A DNA stretch of 64,000 bases from Sulfurimonas sp. HSL3-7 (lineage in GTDB: Bacteria; Campylobacterota; Campylobacteria; Campylobacterales; Sulfurimonadaceae), in assembly GCF_039645985.1 (NCBI RefSeq), contig NZ_CP147919.1, positions 1 to 64,000 of the forward strand, in the 5' to 3' direction. Under the pieces are notes generated by a model that was given only the letters and a program-made list of their open reading frames with translations, did no database searches and had not been told where the DNA came from. A program made the translations under genes and the position numbers. Each line of letters starts with the position of its first letter. The stretch's first letter is position 1. Shown here piece after piece: positions 11,366-20,148 of this stretch.

Positions 11366-12751
11366 TTACAGGTCGTTTCCAAGCAGCTCTTTCAACCATA
11401 AAATTGCTTCTTGATGCGTGCAGATACTTCCCTCTATCTGCGCTTCATAGGCCTCTTCTAAAATCTGTTTAAAAGCCGTGGAGGGAGCAAGTCCTGCTTT
11501 GATAAGGTCTCGTCCCTGCAGCAGCGGTTTGAGCGGTGCTTCGAGGACATTCAGTGCCGCCGCTCTCTCCTGAAGCCATTCGCCGGCTTTAAACCTGCCG
11601 TTTCCGGCTTCTTCGGTGTTGCGGCCCAAAAAGTCCGCTTTAGCGAGAATAATGAGCTCTTTTATATTGACTGCATTGGCGAGACGTCGGATGGCGGCAG
11701 CTTCCGCATCGCGTCTATAGAACTGCAACGGCTTTAGGTGGTTCTGAACAAGGGGCAGGATGCTTTCAACAAGCGCTTTTTCGTCCGTCATTCGTCCAAG
11801 CAGTGTCTGTGTCAGCGCAATCCCCGTGTTTTCGTGCCCGATCGCGCTGATCGTTCCGTCTATGAAAGCCGTTGTGTTTGCCTTGCCGAGGTCGTGACAA
11901 AGTGCGGCCAAAGAGAGCCGAAGATTGCTCTTTTCATCTTCACCGTGAAGTGTTGTCATGGCATCCAGCACCATCATCGTATGGGTCCAGACATCGCCTT
12001 CGGGATGGCAGTGGGAGTCCTGTGGCAGTCTTTTAAGGGCTTTGAGTTCCGGAAAACAGTTCAGCATGCCGAGTTCATCCATCAGTGCAAATCCGACAGA
12101 GGGTCTCCTGCTCTTCAAGAGCAGTTTCTTGAACTCTTCGAAAATACGCTCTTTCGGCAGTTCATCAAGCATCTTCGTTTCTACCATTTGACGGCCCAAG
12201 TCCAGCAGTTTTTTCGAAGGCGTCAGTTCAAAACGCGCGGCAAACTGCACCGCGCGGTAGAGCCGGAGCGGATCTTCGATAAATGTTTGGGGATCGACAA
12301 GGTCCAGACGCTTTGCCTTAAGATCATCCTGCCCGTTGAAAGGGTCTAGCAGTTTTTTTTCGACAAGATCATACCCCATGGCATTGATGGTAAAATCCCG
12401 TCGTCTGGCCGCCTCTTTAAAGCTGAGTGTACCATCAAGAGTAACGGAAAAGCCTTTGTGCCCCCGTGCGATCTTCTTCTCCTGGCGCGGAAGGGAAAAA
12501 TCGACTTCCGTATCATCTTGCTGCAGTTTGACAACACCGAAGCTTTTGCCGACACTGTTGACCTTTCCGAACGGAAGCAGCAGCTGTTCAAGCTGGCCGA
12601 GGTCTTTGAGGCCGAAGACCTCGATATCGATATCTTTGGAGGGGATGTTCAGGAGCGAATCGCGTACATAACCGCCCACCACGACAGGGCGGCATTTTTT
12701 TGCTACAAGATGATCGATAACAGGAAGCAGGGCGGAGGGCAGCTTTATCAT
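11366..12751 (-). CDS. cca: CCA tRNA nucleotidyltransferase / poly(A) polymerase family with HD domain
   Basis: Adds or repairs the 3' CCA end of tRNAs. 461 aa. The N-terminal nucleotidyltransferase head has VGGYVRDSLL near residue 25 and DIDIEVFG near 40, the metal-binding carboxylates of class II enzymes. The RRRDFTINAMGYD element and the RLYRAVQFAARF neck follow. A C-terminal HD phosphohydrolase-like domain shows HCHPEGDVWTHT and CHDLGK. It sits between phoR (33 bp upstream) and pstC, an unusual place for a tRNA enzyme, and its expression may follow phosphate. A poly(A) polymerase role cannot be ruled out from sequence. Confidence 0.88.
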   Translation of the reverse strand: MIKLPSALLPVIDHLVAKKCRPVVVGGYVRDSLLNIPSKDIDIEVFGLKDLGQLEQLLLPFGKVNSVGKSFGVVKLQQDDTEVDFSLPRQEKKIARGHKGFSVTLDGTLSFKEAARRRDFTINAMGYDLVEKKLLDPFNGQDDLKAKRLDLVDPQTFIEDPLRLYRAVQFAARFELTPSKKLLDLGRQMVETKMLDELPKERIFEEFKKLLLKSRRPSVGFALMDELGMLNCFPELKALKRLPQDSHCHPEGDVWTHTMMVLDAMTTLHGEDEKSNLRLSLAALCHDLGKANTTAFIDGTISAIGHENTGIALTQTLLGRMTDEKALVESILPLVQNHLKPLQFYRRDAEAAAIRRLANAVNIKELIILAKADFLGRNTEEAGNGRFKAGEWLQERAAALNVLEAPLKPLLQGRDLIKAGLAPSTAFKQILEEAYEAQIEGSICTHQEAILWLKELLGNDL

Positions 12752-12784
12752 GGCTTTATTGTAGCGTATCTTTGAACGGGCCCG

Positions 12785-14188
12785 TTATGCTGAAGCCCCC
12801 TTCAGCATGTTTTTCAAAGAAAAACCGAACCTGGACCCTTCGCCAACTTCACTCTCAATGATCAGCTTGGTCTTATGGAGGTTGAGTATATAGCTTACTA
12901 TGGCCAGCCCGAGCCCCATAGAGTTGTCCCAGGTGTTTTTGTCGACGCGATAGAACTTTGATGCGACCTTGTCAAGTTCGCTTTTGCTGATGCCCATACC
13001 CTTGTCTGTCACCATCAGGGTGTTGTTGCTAATCGTCACCATCACATCCTCATCGGAGTATTTCAGGGCATTGTCGATAAGGTTTGTCAGTACATTGTCA
13101 AGCATATCCTTGTCGGCATAGACCGTGCACGCCTCGTCATTGAAGAGGATCTTTCTGTCGCGGTATTTTTTCGAAAGGTTCAGTATGACATCCTGAATAA
13201 GATCGGCCAGGTTGAACTGGATCGGATGAATGGTCAGATCATTGTTTTCAAGTTTGACCGAGAGGGCAAGACGGTCGATCATATAGGTGATCTTTCGTGC
13301 ATTGGCGAGGATCTTCTCCAGAAAACGGTCTCTGATCTTTGGGTTGATCTCCGGATCGTCCAAAATAGTATCGGCATAGCCCATGATCGAAGCGATCGGG
13401 TTTTTGAACTCATGCGAAATGGCCGATAGAATATCGTTGCGCTGTTTATTGACAAGGCGAAGTTTAGCGGTGTACTTGCGTTTTTGTTTGTCACGAGTGG
13501 CGAGTTTTTTGGCCAGGTCTTTGAGGTTCAGCGCAATATGCAGAAATTCGCTGAAATAGCGGGTCTTGATGACCGCTTTGTAGTTTTTGTTGGAGATCTC
13601 TTCAAGGTATTTGGTGATCTGGGCGATGTCATAGCGCACCCGCTTGCTCATCTGATAGGCTGCGATCAGGCCGATGATCATGAAGATGATAAAGATCACG
13701 ATCAGGCGGTACCAGAGCGTATAGAAGTTAGACATAACGGTGTGCAGCGGGGTGGCAAGACGAAGGTAGATGACACGGTCGTCCACAAGGATCTTTTTAG
13801 CGACATAGAGATAATGGATGTGGGTCGTTGCGGAATAACGGGTATCAACACCAAGCCCGTCGCGTCTGGCCTGCATGATCTCATAACGGTCGGCATGGTT
13901 TTCCATCGCGAATTTGTCTGTGTTGCTGTCGGCAAGAACGGTACCGTCTTCCGCGACAAAGGTGACCCGGTCCTGAATGGAGGCGTGGGCATTTGCTGCA
14001 ATACGGTCGAGGTCGCTGAGGTGATAGGATTGTAACTGCAGCAAAGTGATGCTCTGCTCAAGCTGCTTTTGATTTTCCGTGATGACGAAGGTCTTCAGGG
14101 TGTAATAGCTCACAATCGAGGAGATAACGAGGGTGGCTAAAAAGAGTCCGACGATATTGGCAAAAAAGAAGTGGTGGAGTTTCAGCAC
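12785..14188 (-). CDS. phoR: PhoR-type sensor histidine kinase
   Basis: Membrane sensor that, by family and context, phosphorylates PhoB under phosphate limitation. 467 aa. A first membrane segment lies near residues 11-33, a periplasmic sensor region of about 130 residues follows, then a second segment near 160-185. The HisKA H-box SAISHEFKNP lies near 257, the N-box near 360 (NLIDNALKYS), and G-boxes are DKGMGIS and GLGLAIV. The start overlaps phoB by 7 bp, so translation is coupled. The substantial periplasmic loop differs from E. coli PhoR, so the input may differ. Confidence 0.88.
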   Translation of the reverse strand: MLKLHHFFFANIVGLFLATLVISSIVSYYTLKTFVITENQKQLEQSITLLQLQSYHLSDLDRIAANAHASIQDRVTFVAEDGTVLADSNTDKFAMENHADRYEIMQARRDGLGVDTRYSATTHIHYLYVAKKILVDDRVIYLRLATPLHTVMSNFYTLWYRLIVIFIIFMIIGLIAAYQMSKRVRYDIAQITKYLEEISNKNYKAVIKTRYFSEFLHIALNLKDLAKKLATRDKQKRKYTAKLRLVNKQRNDILSAISHEFKNPIASIMGYADTILDDPEINPKIRDRFLEKILANARKITYMIDRLALSVKLENNDLTIHPIQFNLADLIQDVILNLSKKYRDRKILFNDEACTVYADKDMLDNVLTNLIDNALKYSDEDVMVTISNNTLMVTDKGMGISKSELDKVASKFYRVDKNTWDNSMGLGLAIVSYILNLHKTKLIIESEVGEGSRFGFSLKNMLKGASA

Positions 14189-14856
14189 AGGGTATAACCT
14201 ATCCCTCTAACCGTTTTAATGTACTCTTTGGACTTGTCGGGATCGATCTTCTCTTTCAGACGGTTGATCGCCACATTGACGGTACGGTCCTGGTAGATCG
14301 CATCGCCGCCCCAGACACGCTCAAGCAGGTAGTCACGGTCCAAAACGATATTCTGGTTTGCGATAAGCGTGTAAAGGAGGTCAAATTCAAGTTTGGTCAG
14401 TTCGACATTTTTACCGTCGATAGTAAGTTCTCTCGACCCGAGGTCAAGAATGATGTCACGGTAGACGACCTTGCCTTCGTTCCTGTCTTTTTTAGTGCGC
14501 TTGAGCAGTGCTTTGATGCGAAGGACAAGCTCTTTCATATTGAAGGGTTTGGTGATGTAGTCATCACCGCCGCGCTCGAACCCCTCCTCGATATCGCTCT
14601 CTTTGTTCTTGGCGGTCAGATAGATGACGGGCGTTTCGACACCCAGGTCACGCATCTGCGCTACAAACTCGCTTCCTTCGACACCGGGAAGATTGCGGTC
14701 CATGATGAGAAGATCGACTTTCTCCTCTTCCAAAAACTGACTTACATTTTTTGTACTGGTAAAACCGACGGTCTCAAATCCCTCTTTTTCAAGGTTGTAT
14801 TCGATGAGTTCCAGGATATCTTCCTCATCTTCCACAATGACGATCAAACCACTCAT
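14182..14856 (-). CDS. phoB: phosphate response regulator PhoB
   Basis: OmpR/PhoB-type transcription factor. The receiver domain (residues 1-120) has acidic residues at 10-12, the phosphoacceptor Asp53 in LLIMDRNLPG, and the lysine of the TKPFN motif near 103. A winged-helix domain follows (about 130-222) with GSRELTIDGKNVELTKLE and TVRGIGYTLC. 224 aa. It starts 31 bp after phoU with AAAGGA upstream. It is the obvious candidate to bind the 11-bp-phased TGTAAC arrays at pit, pstC, phoU, pstS and both porins. Confidence 0.92.
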   Translation of the reverse strand: MSGLIVIVEDEEDILELIEYNLEKEGFETVGFTSTKNVSQFLEEEKVDLLIMDRNLPGVEGSEFVAQMRDLGVETPVIYLTAKNKESDIEEGFERGGDDYITKPFNMKELVLRIKALLKRTKKDRNEGKVVYRDIILDLGSRELTIDGKNVELTKLEFDLLYTLIANQNIVLDRDYLLERVWGGDAIYQDRTVNVAINRLKEKIDPDKSKEYIKTVRGIGYTLC

Positions 14857-14887
14857 TTCAATCCTTTTCCAGCGCTGTTAGTCACTG

Positions 14888-15556
14888 TTAGTAAATGCGC
14901 ATCTCACCGCCTTTTGCGGCATAGAGCAGCAAATTAGCGATATTGACAGCGCGGTCACAACCGCGTTCAAGTTTTCTTAGTGTACCAAGAACATGCACGT
15001 ATTCGACTGAAAGCTCCTGCTCCCCCATGATCTGCGTCATGATCTCTTTTTCCAGGATGCTGAAAAGATCGTCATTTTTACTCTCTTCGACCATGATCTT
15101 ACGATAAAGCTCTTCCATATCACAATCACCCGGAGTTTCAAAACACTCAAGGATATAGGTCATCGCATTCAGCATGGTGGTGTGAAGCTTTATGACGATG
15201 TCGTCAAACATTTTGAGGGTGCATTCACCTTCGCAGTGCGCCTGCATGCGAGCAGCGTATTTCTTGCTGCCTTCCGCAATACGCAGCAGTTCGTTAGTCA
15301 GTTTGAGATAGGCAACAAGCATACGCAGCTCTTGCGCCTCCGGGCCAAAGAGGGCAAAGGTCTTGATGATCTCGTTATCGATCGCGTTAGCTTCAGCATC
15401 AATCGATTTCAACACCGTTTTGACCGCGCTGTATTTATTGTTGTCGTGTGTTTTGTAGGCGTCAAGTGAAATTTGGTTTGCTTCCACTACCTGTCCCATG
15501 AGCTCTGCGATCATATTTTGGATATTATGAATCTTCTGTTCGTATTTTGGCAGCAT
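14888..15556 (-). CDS. phoU: phosphate signalling protein PhoU
   Basis: Cytoplasmic helical-bundle protein that links Pst transport to PhoR activity and limits phosphate uptake. 222 aa of alpha-helical sequence with the paired PhoU-type acidic stretches. AAGGAG lies just upstream of the ATG. It is first of the leftward phoU-phoB-phoR-cca unit and divergent from pstS. The 352-bp shared upstream region carries a Pho box for each direction. Confidence 0.85.
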   Translation of the reverse strand: MLPKYEQKIHNIQNMIAELMGQVVEANQISLDAYKTHDNNKYSAVKTVLKSIDAEANAIDNEIIKTFALFGPEAQELRMLVAYLKLTNELLRIAEGSKKYAARMQAHCEGECTLKMFDDIVIKLHTTMLNAMTYILECFETPGDCDMEELYRKIMVEESKNDDLFSILEKEIMTQIMGEQELSVEYVHVLGTLRKLERGCDRAVNIANLLLYAAKGGEMRIY

Positions 15557-15602
15557 AATGCTCCTTATCCTTATAAAATTGCCGCGATTGTATCAAGGCT
15601 AT

Positions 15603-15630
15603 GTAACAGTATGGTTACAAGGGCGTTATA
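15603..15630 (-). promoter_or_regulatory. putative Pho box of phoU-phoB-phoR
   Basis: On the minus strand TATAAC (15630-15625), TGTAAC (15619-15614) and TGTTAC (15608-15603) follow each other at exact 11-bp steps, 47 bp upstream of phoU. A TACAAT lies about 11 nt further on. This implies autoregulation of the signalling genes. Confidence 0.6.
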
Positions 15631-15832
15631 ACATGACATTATAGGACGATCTGAGATTATATTGTCTTATCAGGGAGCTTAGGGCTGTCCAAATAGACGA
15701 AAGTAGTGTTATTTATCTGGTGATGAAGAGATAAACGTTAATTGTTCGTAAGCGCTTTTGATACAGGTAAACACCGATTTAGTCTTTACCATATATATTG
15801 ATTTCAGCATCCTGCTATCCTTCTTGCTGCAA

Positions 15833-15876
15833 TGTCCACTTTCTGTAACCTTCTTGTTACATTCCTGTTTTACAAT
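15833..15876 (+). promoter_or_regulatory. putative Pho box and promoter of pstS
   Basis: Four half-sites at 11-bp steps: TGTCCA (15833), TGTAAC (15844), TGTTAC (15855) and TGTTTT (15866). The last runs directly into the -10-like TACAAT (15871-15876). There is no good -35 hexamer, as expected if PhoB replaces the sigma contact there. Confidence 0.7.
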
Positions 15877-15908
15877 GCCGCCATCAAACATCCAAAAGGA
15901 TCTCAATT

Positions 15909-16913
15909 ATGTTAAAAAAACTCGTTACAAGTGCATTGTTGGCCGCCGTTGCAGCAACAGTGTCTATCGCAGGCGATAAGATCAGTGGGGCAGGCGCCTC
16001 TTTCCCGGCACCTCTATATTATGACTGGGCATTCCAGTATGGAAAAGAGACGAAATCCCGTGTCAACTACCAAAGTATCGGTTCAGGCGGGGGGATCAAG
16101 CAGATCTCAAAACGCATTGTCGACTTCGGTGCTTCGGACAAGCCTCTTAAAGCGAAAGAGCTTGCTAAGTCTAAACTGCTTCAATTCCCTGCCGTGATCG
16201 GTTCGATCGTTGTTGCACTGAATGTACCGGGTATCGAAGATGAAAAGCTCCGCCTTACCAATGAAGCGGTAGCCGACATCTTCGCCGGCAAGATCACGAT
16301 GTGGAACGACCCGAAGATCGCTGCCGAGAACAAAGGGCTCAAGCTTCCGAATCAAAAGATCATCGTTGTCCACCGTTCGGACGGATCGGGTACGACATAC
16401 AACTTCACCTACTACCTGAACAAAAGCTCTAAGAACTGGGCCGACAATTACGGTGCGGGTAAAGCGATCGACTGGGCGACCGGCATCGGCGGTAAAGGCA
16501 ACGAGGGTGTGGCATCATTGATCAAACAGACCCCGTATACGATCGGCTATATCGAAAACGCCTACAAAGAGAAAAACCACCTTGCTGCGGCGACACTGCA
16601 GAGTGCGAGCGGAAAATGGGTACCGGCGAGAGAAGAAAACTTCAAAGCGGCGGCAAAATATGCTAACTGGACAAAAGAGGGGCACTTTTACGCCATGTTG
16701 ACGCTTCAGCCGGGCGACACCTCTTACCCTATTGTTGCGGCAACGTTTATCCTCCTTCCGGTTGAGAAGGCTGATATGAACAAAAAAGTGATCGCTTTTT
16801 ATGACTACGCTTTTAAAACAGGTGACGAAGCTGCGAAAAAACTCGGCTACATCCCGCTTCCGGAAGCAACGAAAAAAATGATCCGCGAATACTGGGCAGC
16901 AAACATTAAATAG
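15909..16913 (+). CDS. pstS: periplasmic phosphate-binding protein PstS
   Basis: Captures phosphate for the PstCAB importer. 334 aa. A signal peptide covers about residues 1-20 (MLKKLVTSALLAAVAATVSI), followed by the phosphate-binding loop GAGASFPAPLY. The second family signature HRSDGSGTTYNFTYYL lies near residue 157. AAAGGA lies upstream of the ATG. It is monocistronic, divergent from phoU and separated from pstCAB, with its own four-unit Pho box. Confidence 0.95.
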   Translation: MLKKLVTSALLAAVAATVSIAGDKISGAGASFPAPLYYDWAFQYGKETKSRVNYQSIGSGGGIKQISKRIVDFGASDKPLKAKELAKSKLLQFPAVIGSIVVALNVPGIEDEKLRLTNEAVADIFAGKITMWNDPKIAAENKGLKLPNQKIIVVHRSDGSGTTYNFTYYLNKSSKNWADNYGAGKAIDWATGIGGKGNEGVASLIKQTPYTIGYIENAYKEKNHLAAATLQSASGKWVPAREENFKAAAKYANWTKEGHFYAMLTLQPGDTSYPIVAATFILLPVEKADMNKKVIAFYDYAFKTGDEAAKKLGYIPLPEATKKMIREYWAANIK

Positions 16914-16922
16914 TACACTGCT

Positions 16923-16938
16923 GGGGACCCAGTTCCCC
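16923..16938 (+). terminator. hairpin after pstS
   Basis: GGGGA and TCCCC pair around a 6-nt loop 9 bp after the pstS stop. No T-run follows, so this may be an RNA-stability or weak termination element. Confidence 0.3.
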
Positions 16939-17110
16939 TTCACTGCGTTTTCATTCGAGGTGGTATTTTATGCCTCGCATGTACGGTATTCTCGATGCTT
17001 GTCAGCGGGGATCCCTCGCGTCAATGCGCTCTTTCTCACAACTTGTACTAAATCTAAAGTTTCTGTAGTTTTAGATCATGTCAAGATGGTTTTTGTCATC
17101 TTTCTATAAT

Positions 17111-17231
17111 CCATTCACCATTCACCATTCACCATTCACCATTCACCATTCACCATTCACCATTCACCATTCACCATTCACCATTCACCATTCACCATTC
17201 ACCATTCACCATTCACCATTCACCATTCACC
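17111..17231. repeat. tandem array of the 7-mer CCATTCA, about 17 copies
   Basis: A perfect head-to-tail array of CCATTCA fills 121 bp in the 493-bp gap between pstS and the first porin. No interruptions are visible. Because 7 is not a multiple of 3, any frame cycles through a repeating peptide, so the frame spanning it is not taken as a gene. The array sits about 100 bp upstream of the porin Pho box. Copy-number change by slipped replication is likely. The flanks hold inverted repeats (ATCTAAA with TTTAGAT near 17050-17075, and ACCTTT-TGC-AAAGGT near 17281-17296). Confidence 0.95.
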
Positions 17232-17333
17232 GAGAGTTGCCCTTAAAATTATCGTATAATGGAAAGTGTTGGTTCCAAGGACCTTTTGCAAAGGTAACCA
17301 GTAGGGTTTGTCTGTACCTAATCAAAAGCGGAG

Positions 17334-17377
17334 TGTAACTGTTTTGTAACCATGATGTAACCGAAATGTTCTACAAT
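17334..17377 (+). promoter_or_regulatory. putative Pho box and promoter of porin 1
   Basis: Three perfect TGTAAC half-sites (17334, 17345, 17356) and a fourth TGTTCT (17367) at exact 11-bp steps, leading into a -10-like TACAAT at 17372-17377. Among the clearest arrays in the window. Confidence 0.75.
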
Positions 17378-17406
17378 CTGCTCAATATACATTCAGGAGA
17401 ATGACA

Positions 17407-18753
17407 ATGAACAAAGTCGTATTATCAACACTAGCAGCCTTGGCGCTGAGTACCGCAGCCTCTGCCGAGGCGATGACGCTTTACACGGACCCCGTGACGG
17501 GCCAGGTCTTTACAAAAGATGGCGAAGGGCGTCAGGCGATGGGTGACTACGTCAGTGCCGAAGCAGCTGCTTCTGACAAGGGGCCGACGGTGGAAAACCC
17601 GGATTCGGTCGAGTTCTTGATGGGCAAAGAGACCGGCCCGAACATGAAGTTCACCGCTTCCGACAATCCGGATATGTGGATCAAGCTTGGGGTACGTATC
17701 CAGGGTACCTTTGAGAACTGGAAGACGGATTATGCCGATGCTACACCGGACACTGATAACTGGGATGCCTACCTGCGCCGTACCCGTTTAGAGGTCGCAG
17801 CCGGCTTTACGAAACATATCTCCTATGTGATGGATATCCGTAACGATAAGGCCAACTATCAGGACGACGGTGAAGGGACATTCAACGTAGGCGATGCCTA
17901 CCTGCAGATCAAGAAGCCGTTCGGGACCTCACTGGTCAACTACAAGCTCTACCGCGGCAAGATCGATGTCTCGCGTACCGAGACGGTCAAGTCGGCTTAT
18001 GTCCTGCATTACGACCGTCCGCATGTCGCAGACGAAGCGGCACAGTACATCACGCACAACCGCCGCGGCACCAACGCCAAGATGTATGGGGACTGGAAGA
18101 AAAAGATCCACTACGAAGTGGCCTTTGGAGACGGTGTAAGCTCGGCGAAGTTCAAAGACGCAAGCGGTAACAGCATCGGTGGTGATGTGGATCAGGAGAG
18201 CTTCTTCTACGGTGGTAAGGTTGTCCTCTCGCCATTTAGCGGCTGGGAGGAGACGAAGCGTACCGAGACCTATTTCGCGCAGGGCAAACACTTTGAGATC
18301 GGTGCGGCTTACTGGAAAAGCCCGGACATCAATTATGACAATGGTACTATATCTCAAAAGATTGACCATGAATTGATCAACTTGGAGATGTCGGCACACT
18401 ACAAGGGGGCCTTCATCCAGGCGGAGTACTTCGAGTTCGACGGTGTCGTCAAAAATCGGTTGTCAAGCGAAACAGGCAAGTCGAACGGCTGGTACGCGAC
18501 GGGTGAGTATGTCATCGAGCAGCTGGGTTACCTTGCACCGTTTGTCCGTTACGAGAAGTGGGACAAGTGGGAAGACGCGGCTTCGGGAGAGGATTACGAG
18601 CTTGAGTCCAAAATCGCCGGTATCAACTGGTACCTCCGAGGCAACACGACCAAAGTGGGCCTTGTCTACCAGGAAGACGACTACGGCGCGAGTCTTAAAG
18701 GCGGGGAGCATACCGATACCCGCATGAAACTGACCACGCAGTGGTTCTTCTAA
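17407..18753 (+). CDS. OprP/OprO-like phosphate-selective porin 1
   Basis: Outer-membrane beta-barrel likely passing phosphate or related anions. 448 aa from ATG 17407, chosen because AGGAGA lies 6 nt upstream; an ATG at 17401 directly abuts it. The signal peptide ends near residue 20 (STAASA-EA). After it comes a conserved head, LYTDPxTGQxFT then GEGRxAMG, shared with the next porin. The rest is alternating beta-strand sequence ending in a terminal WFF, the usual sorting signal. Function follows from the strong upstream Pho box and weak porin-family resemblance. The exact substrate is not visible. Confidence 0.8.
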   Translation: MNKVVLSTLAALALSTAASAEAMTLYTDPVTGQVFTKDGEGRQAMGDYVSAEAAASDKGPTVENPDSVEFLMGKETGPNMKFTASDNPDMWIKLGVRIQGTFENWKTDYADATPDTDNWDAYLRRTRLEVAAGFTKHISYVMDIRNDKANYQDDGEGTFNVGDAYLQIKKPFGTSLVNYKLYRGKIDVSRTETVKSAYVLHYDRPHVADEAAQYITHNRRGTNAKMYGDWKKKIHYEVAFGDGVSSAKFKDASGNSIGGDVDQESFFYGGKVVLSPFSGWEETKRTETYFAQGKHFEIGAAYWKSPDINYDNGTISQKIDHELINLEMSAHYKGAFIQAEYFEFDGVVKNRLSSETGKSNGWYATGEYVIEQLGYLAPFVRYEKWDKWEDAASGEDYELESKIAGINWYLRGNTTKVGLVYQEDDYGASLKGGEHTDTRMKLTTQWFF

Positions 18754-18768
18754 CACCTCTTTTTTTCT

Positions 18769-18787
18769 GCATCCCTGCCGGGGATGC
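18769..18787 (+). terminator. hairpin after porin 1
   Basis: GCATCCC-TGCCG-GGGATGC, a 7-bp perfect stem 15 bp after the stop. A T-run precedes rather than follows it, so termination efficiency is unclear. Confidence 0.35.
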
Positions 18788-18841
18788 GTGATAATCTATC
18801 CACTCTTTCATTACAAATACTAATGTCAACAGACGGTGAAC

Positions 18842-18885
18842 TGTAACTTTTTTGTAACCTAAATGTAACCAAAATGTTCTATTAT
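18842..18885 (+). promoter_or_regulatory. putative Pho box and promoter of porin 2
   Basis: TGTAAC at 18842, 18853 and 18864, then TGTTCT at 18875, all at 11-bp steps, leading into TATTAT (18880-18885) as -10. The order, the number of half-sites and the degenerate last unit are the same as at porin 1. Confidence 0.75.
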
Positions 18886-18914
18886 TCGACCAATATTAGT
18901 TCGGGAGAATAAAA

Positions 18915-20135
18915 ATGAAAAAAGCGGCTTTATCTACATTGGCGGCAATGACGCTAAGCATGACGGCCTATGCGGAGGGAATTGAACTCTATACCGATCC
19001 TGCTACCGGCCAGATCTTTACACAGAGCGGTGAGGGCCGCGAGGCAATGGGACGTTTTGTCAGTGCGGATGCACCTACGAAAGAGGTGCCGTGGTACTCG
19101 CATGCCGATAAACTGAAATTCGGCGGTCTAACCTATCTAGGGTTTACGCATACAGACTTTAAAGATGATGCGATTTCAGACACGGACAAATTCGAGATGC
19201 GTCGTGCCTACGTTCAGATCAAAGCGTACCTGCTTGAGGACCCCAAATCGTACTTCCGTGTGACACTTGATATGGAGCATGTTACCAGCGATGCGACAGC
19301 CGGTGACTACAACGTGCGTTTCAAATATGCCTACCTCTACCTGAACGAGATCCTTCCGTACACCGGTGTCGAACTGGGTATGGCGCACCGTCCGTGGATC
19401 GATTACGAAGAGCACAACTCGTGGTTTTACCGCGATACGCACTGGACCTTCACCGAAGCGGACAACTCCGCAAAACTCTCCAACTCGGCGGACCTCGGTG
19501 TCAACTTCAAGACAGAGACGAAATACTTCGGCAGCGAAGTGGGTCTCTTTACAGGTGAAGGGTACCACAACGTTGAAGACGGTGCAGGCATCTCTTTCGA
19601 GTGGCGTGCAACGGCGCACCTTCTTGGCGAGAACGGTAAAGACAAGCAGACGACGACGACCTACTGGGATGCATCGTTCTTCGGCCAGTACAACATGGAC
19701 AACCACAAATACACGCAAGCCGGTGAGAATCAGGACCTGATCTGGGGCGGTCTGCACACGGTCTTCAATATGCCGTCGTTTATGGTTGCAGCACAGTACA
19801 TCAAGTCAGAGGACACGATAGATGGACCGACGGTCTACAGCAAAGCGGGTGAAGGTTACAATGCCCACGCCGTCTACCGTTTCGGCAGCGAGAAGCAGTT
19901 CCGTGTCGTCGGCCGCTATGATGCTTGGACGCCAGAGGAAAAATACGGCGTAGACAACGAAACATTGACAAAACACACCTACTACGGCGGTTTTGTCTGG
20001 GAGCAGAATAAGAACATCGAATGGGTTGCCAACGTGTTGACTTATGACAACGATGTGGCTGCAGACAGTACTAAAGCGAGCGGTGCAAAAGACAACTCGA
20101 CCAACTATATGCTGACAGCACAGGTCTCTTTCTAA
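18915..20135 (+). CDS. OprP/OprO-like phosphate-selective porin 2
   Basis: 406-aa outer-membrane porin with a signal peptide of about 20 residues (ending TAYA-EG). It has the same LYTDPxTGQxFT and GEGRxAMG head as porin 1, but the barrel is otherwise diverged (KLKFGGLTYLGFTHTDF, FEMRRAYVQIKAYL). The C-terminal residue is Phe, as in most outer-membrane barrels. GGGAGAA lies upstream of the ATG. The separate Pho box suggests two differently tuned pores under the same control. It is probably an old tandem duplication. Substrate specificity is inferred from context only. Confidence 0.8.
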   Translation: MKKAALSTLAAMTLSMTAYAEGIELYTDPATGQIFTQSGEGREAMGRFVSADAPTKEVPWYSHADKLKFGGLTYLGFTHTDFKDDAISDTDKFEMRRAYVQIKAYLLEDPKSYFRVTLDMEHVTSDATAGDYNVRFKYAYLYLNEILPYTGVELGMAHRPWIDYEEHNSWFYRDTHWTFTEADNSAKLSNSADLGVNFKTETKYFGSEVGLFTGEGYHNVEDGAGISFEWRATAHLLGENGKDKQTTTTYWDASFFGQYNMDNHKYTQAGENQDLIWGGLHTVFNMPSFMVAAQYIKSEDTIDGPTVYSKAGEGYNAHAVYRFGSEKQFRVVGRYDAWTPEEKYGVDNETLTKHTYYGGFVWEQNKNIEWVANVLTYDNDVAADSTKASGAKDNSTNYMLTAQVSF

Positions 20136-20148
20136 GAACCTCCACTTT

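Noticed and set aside
13484-14035. 183-codon frame antisense to phoR
   Set aside because: Shadow of the phoR frame with no recognisable domain.
17111-17231. Possible CRISPR array
   Set aside because: The repeat unit is 7 bp with no spacers and no cas genes nearby.
17078-17338. 86-codon frame spanning the CCATTCA array (repeating HSPFTIH peptide)
   Set aside because: Its content is dictated by the 7-mer repeat; no start signal and no conserved flanks.
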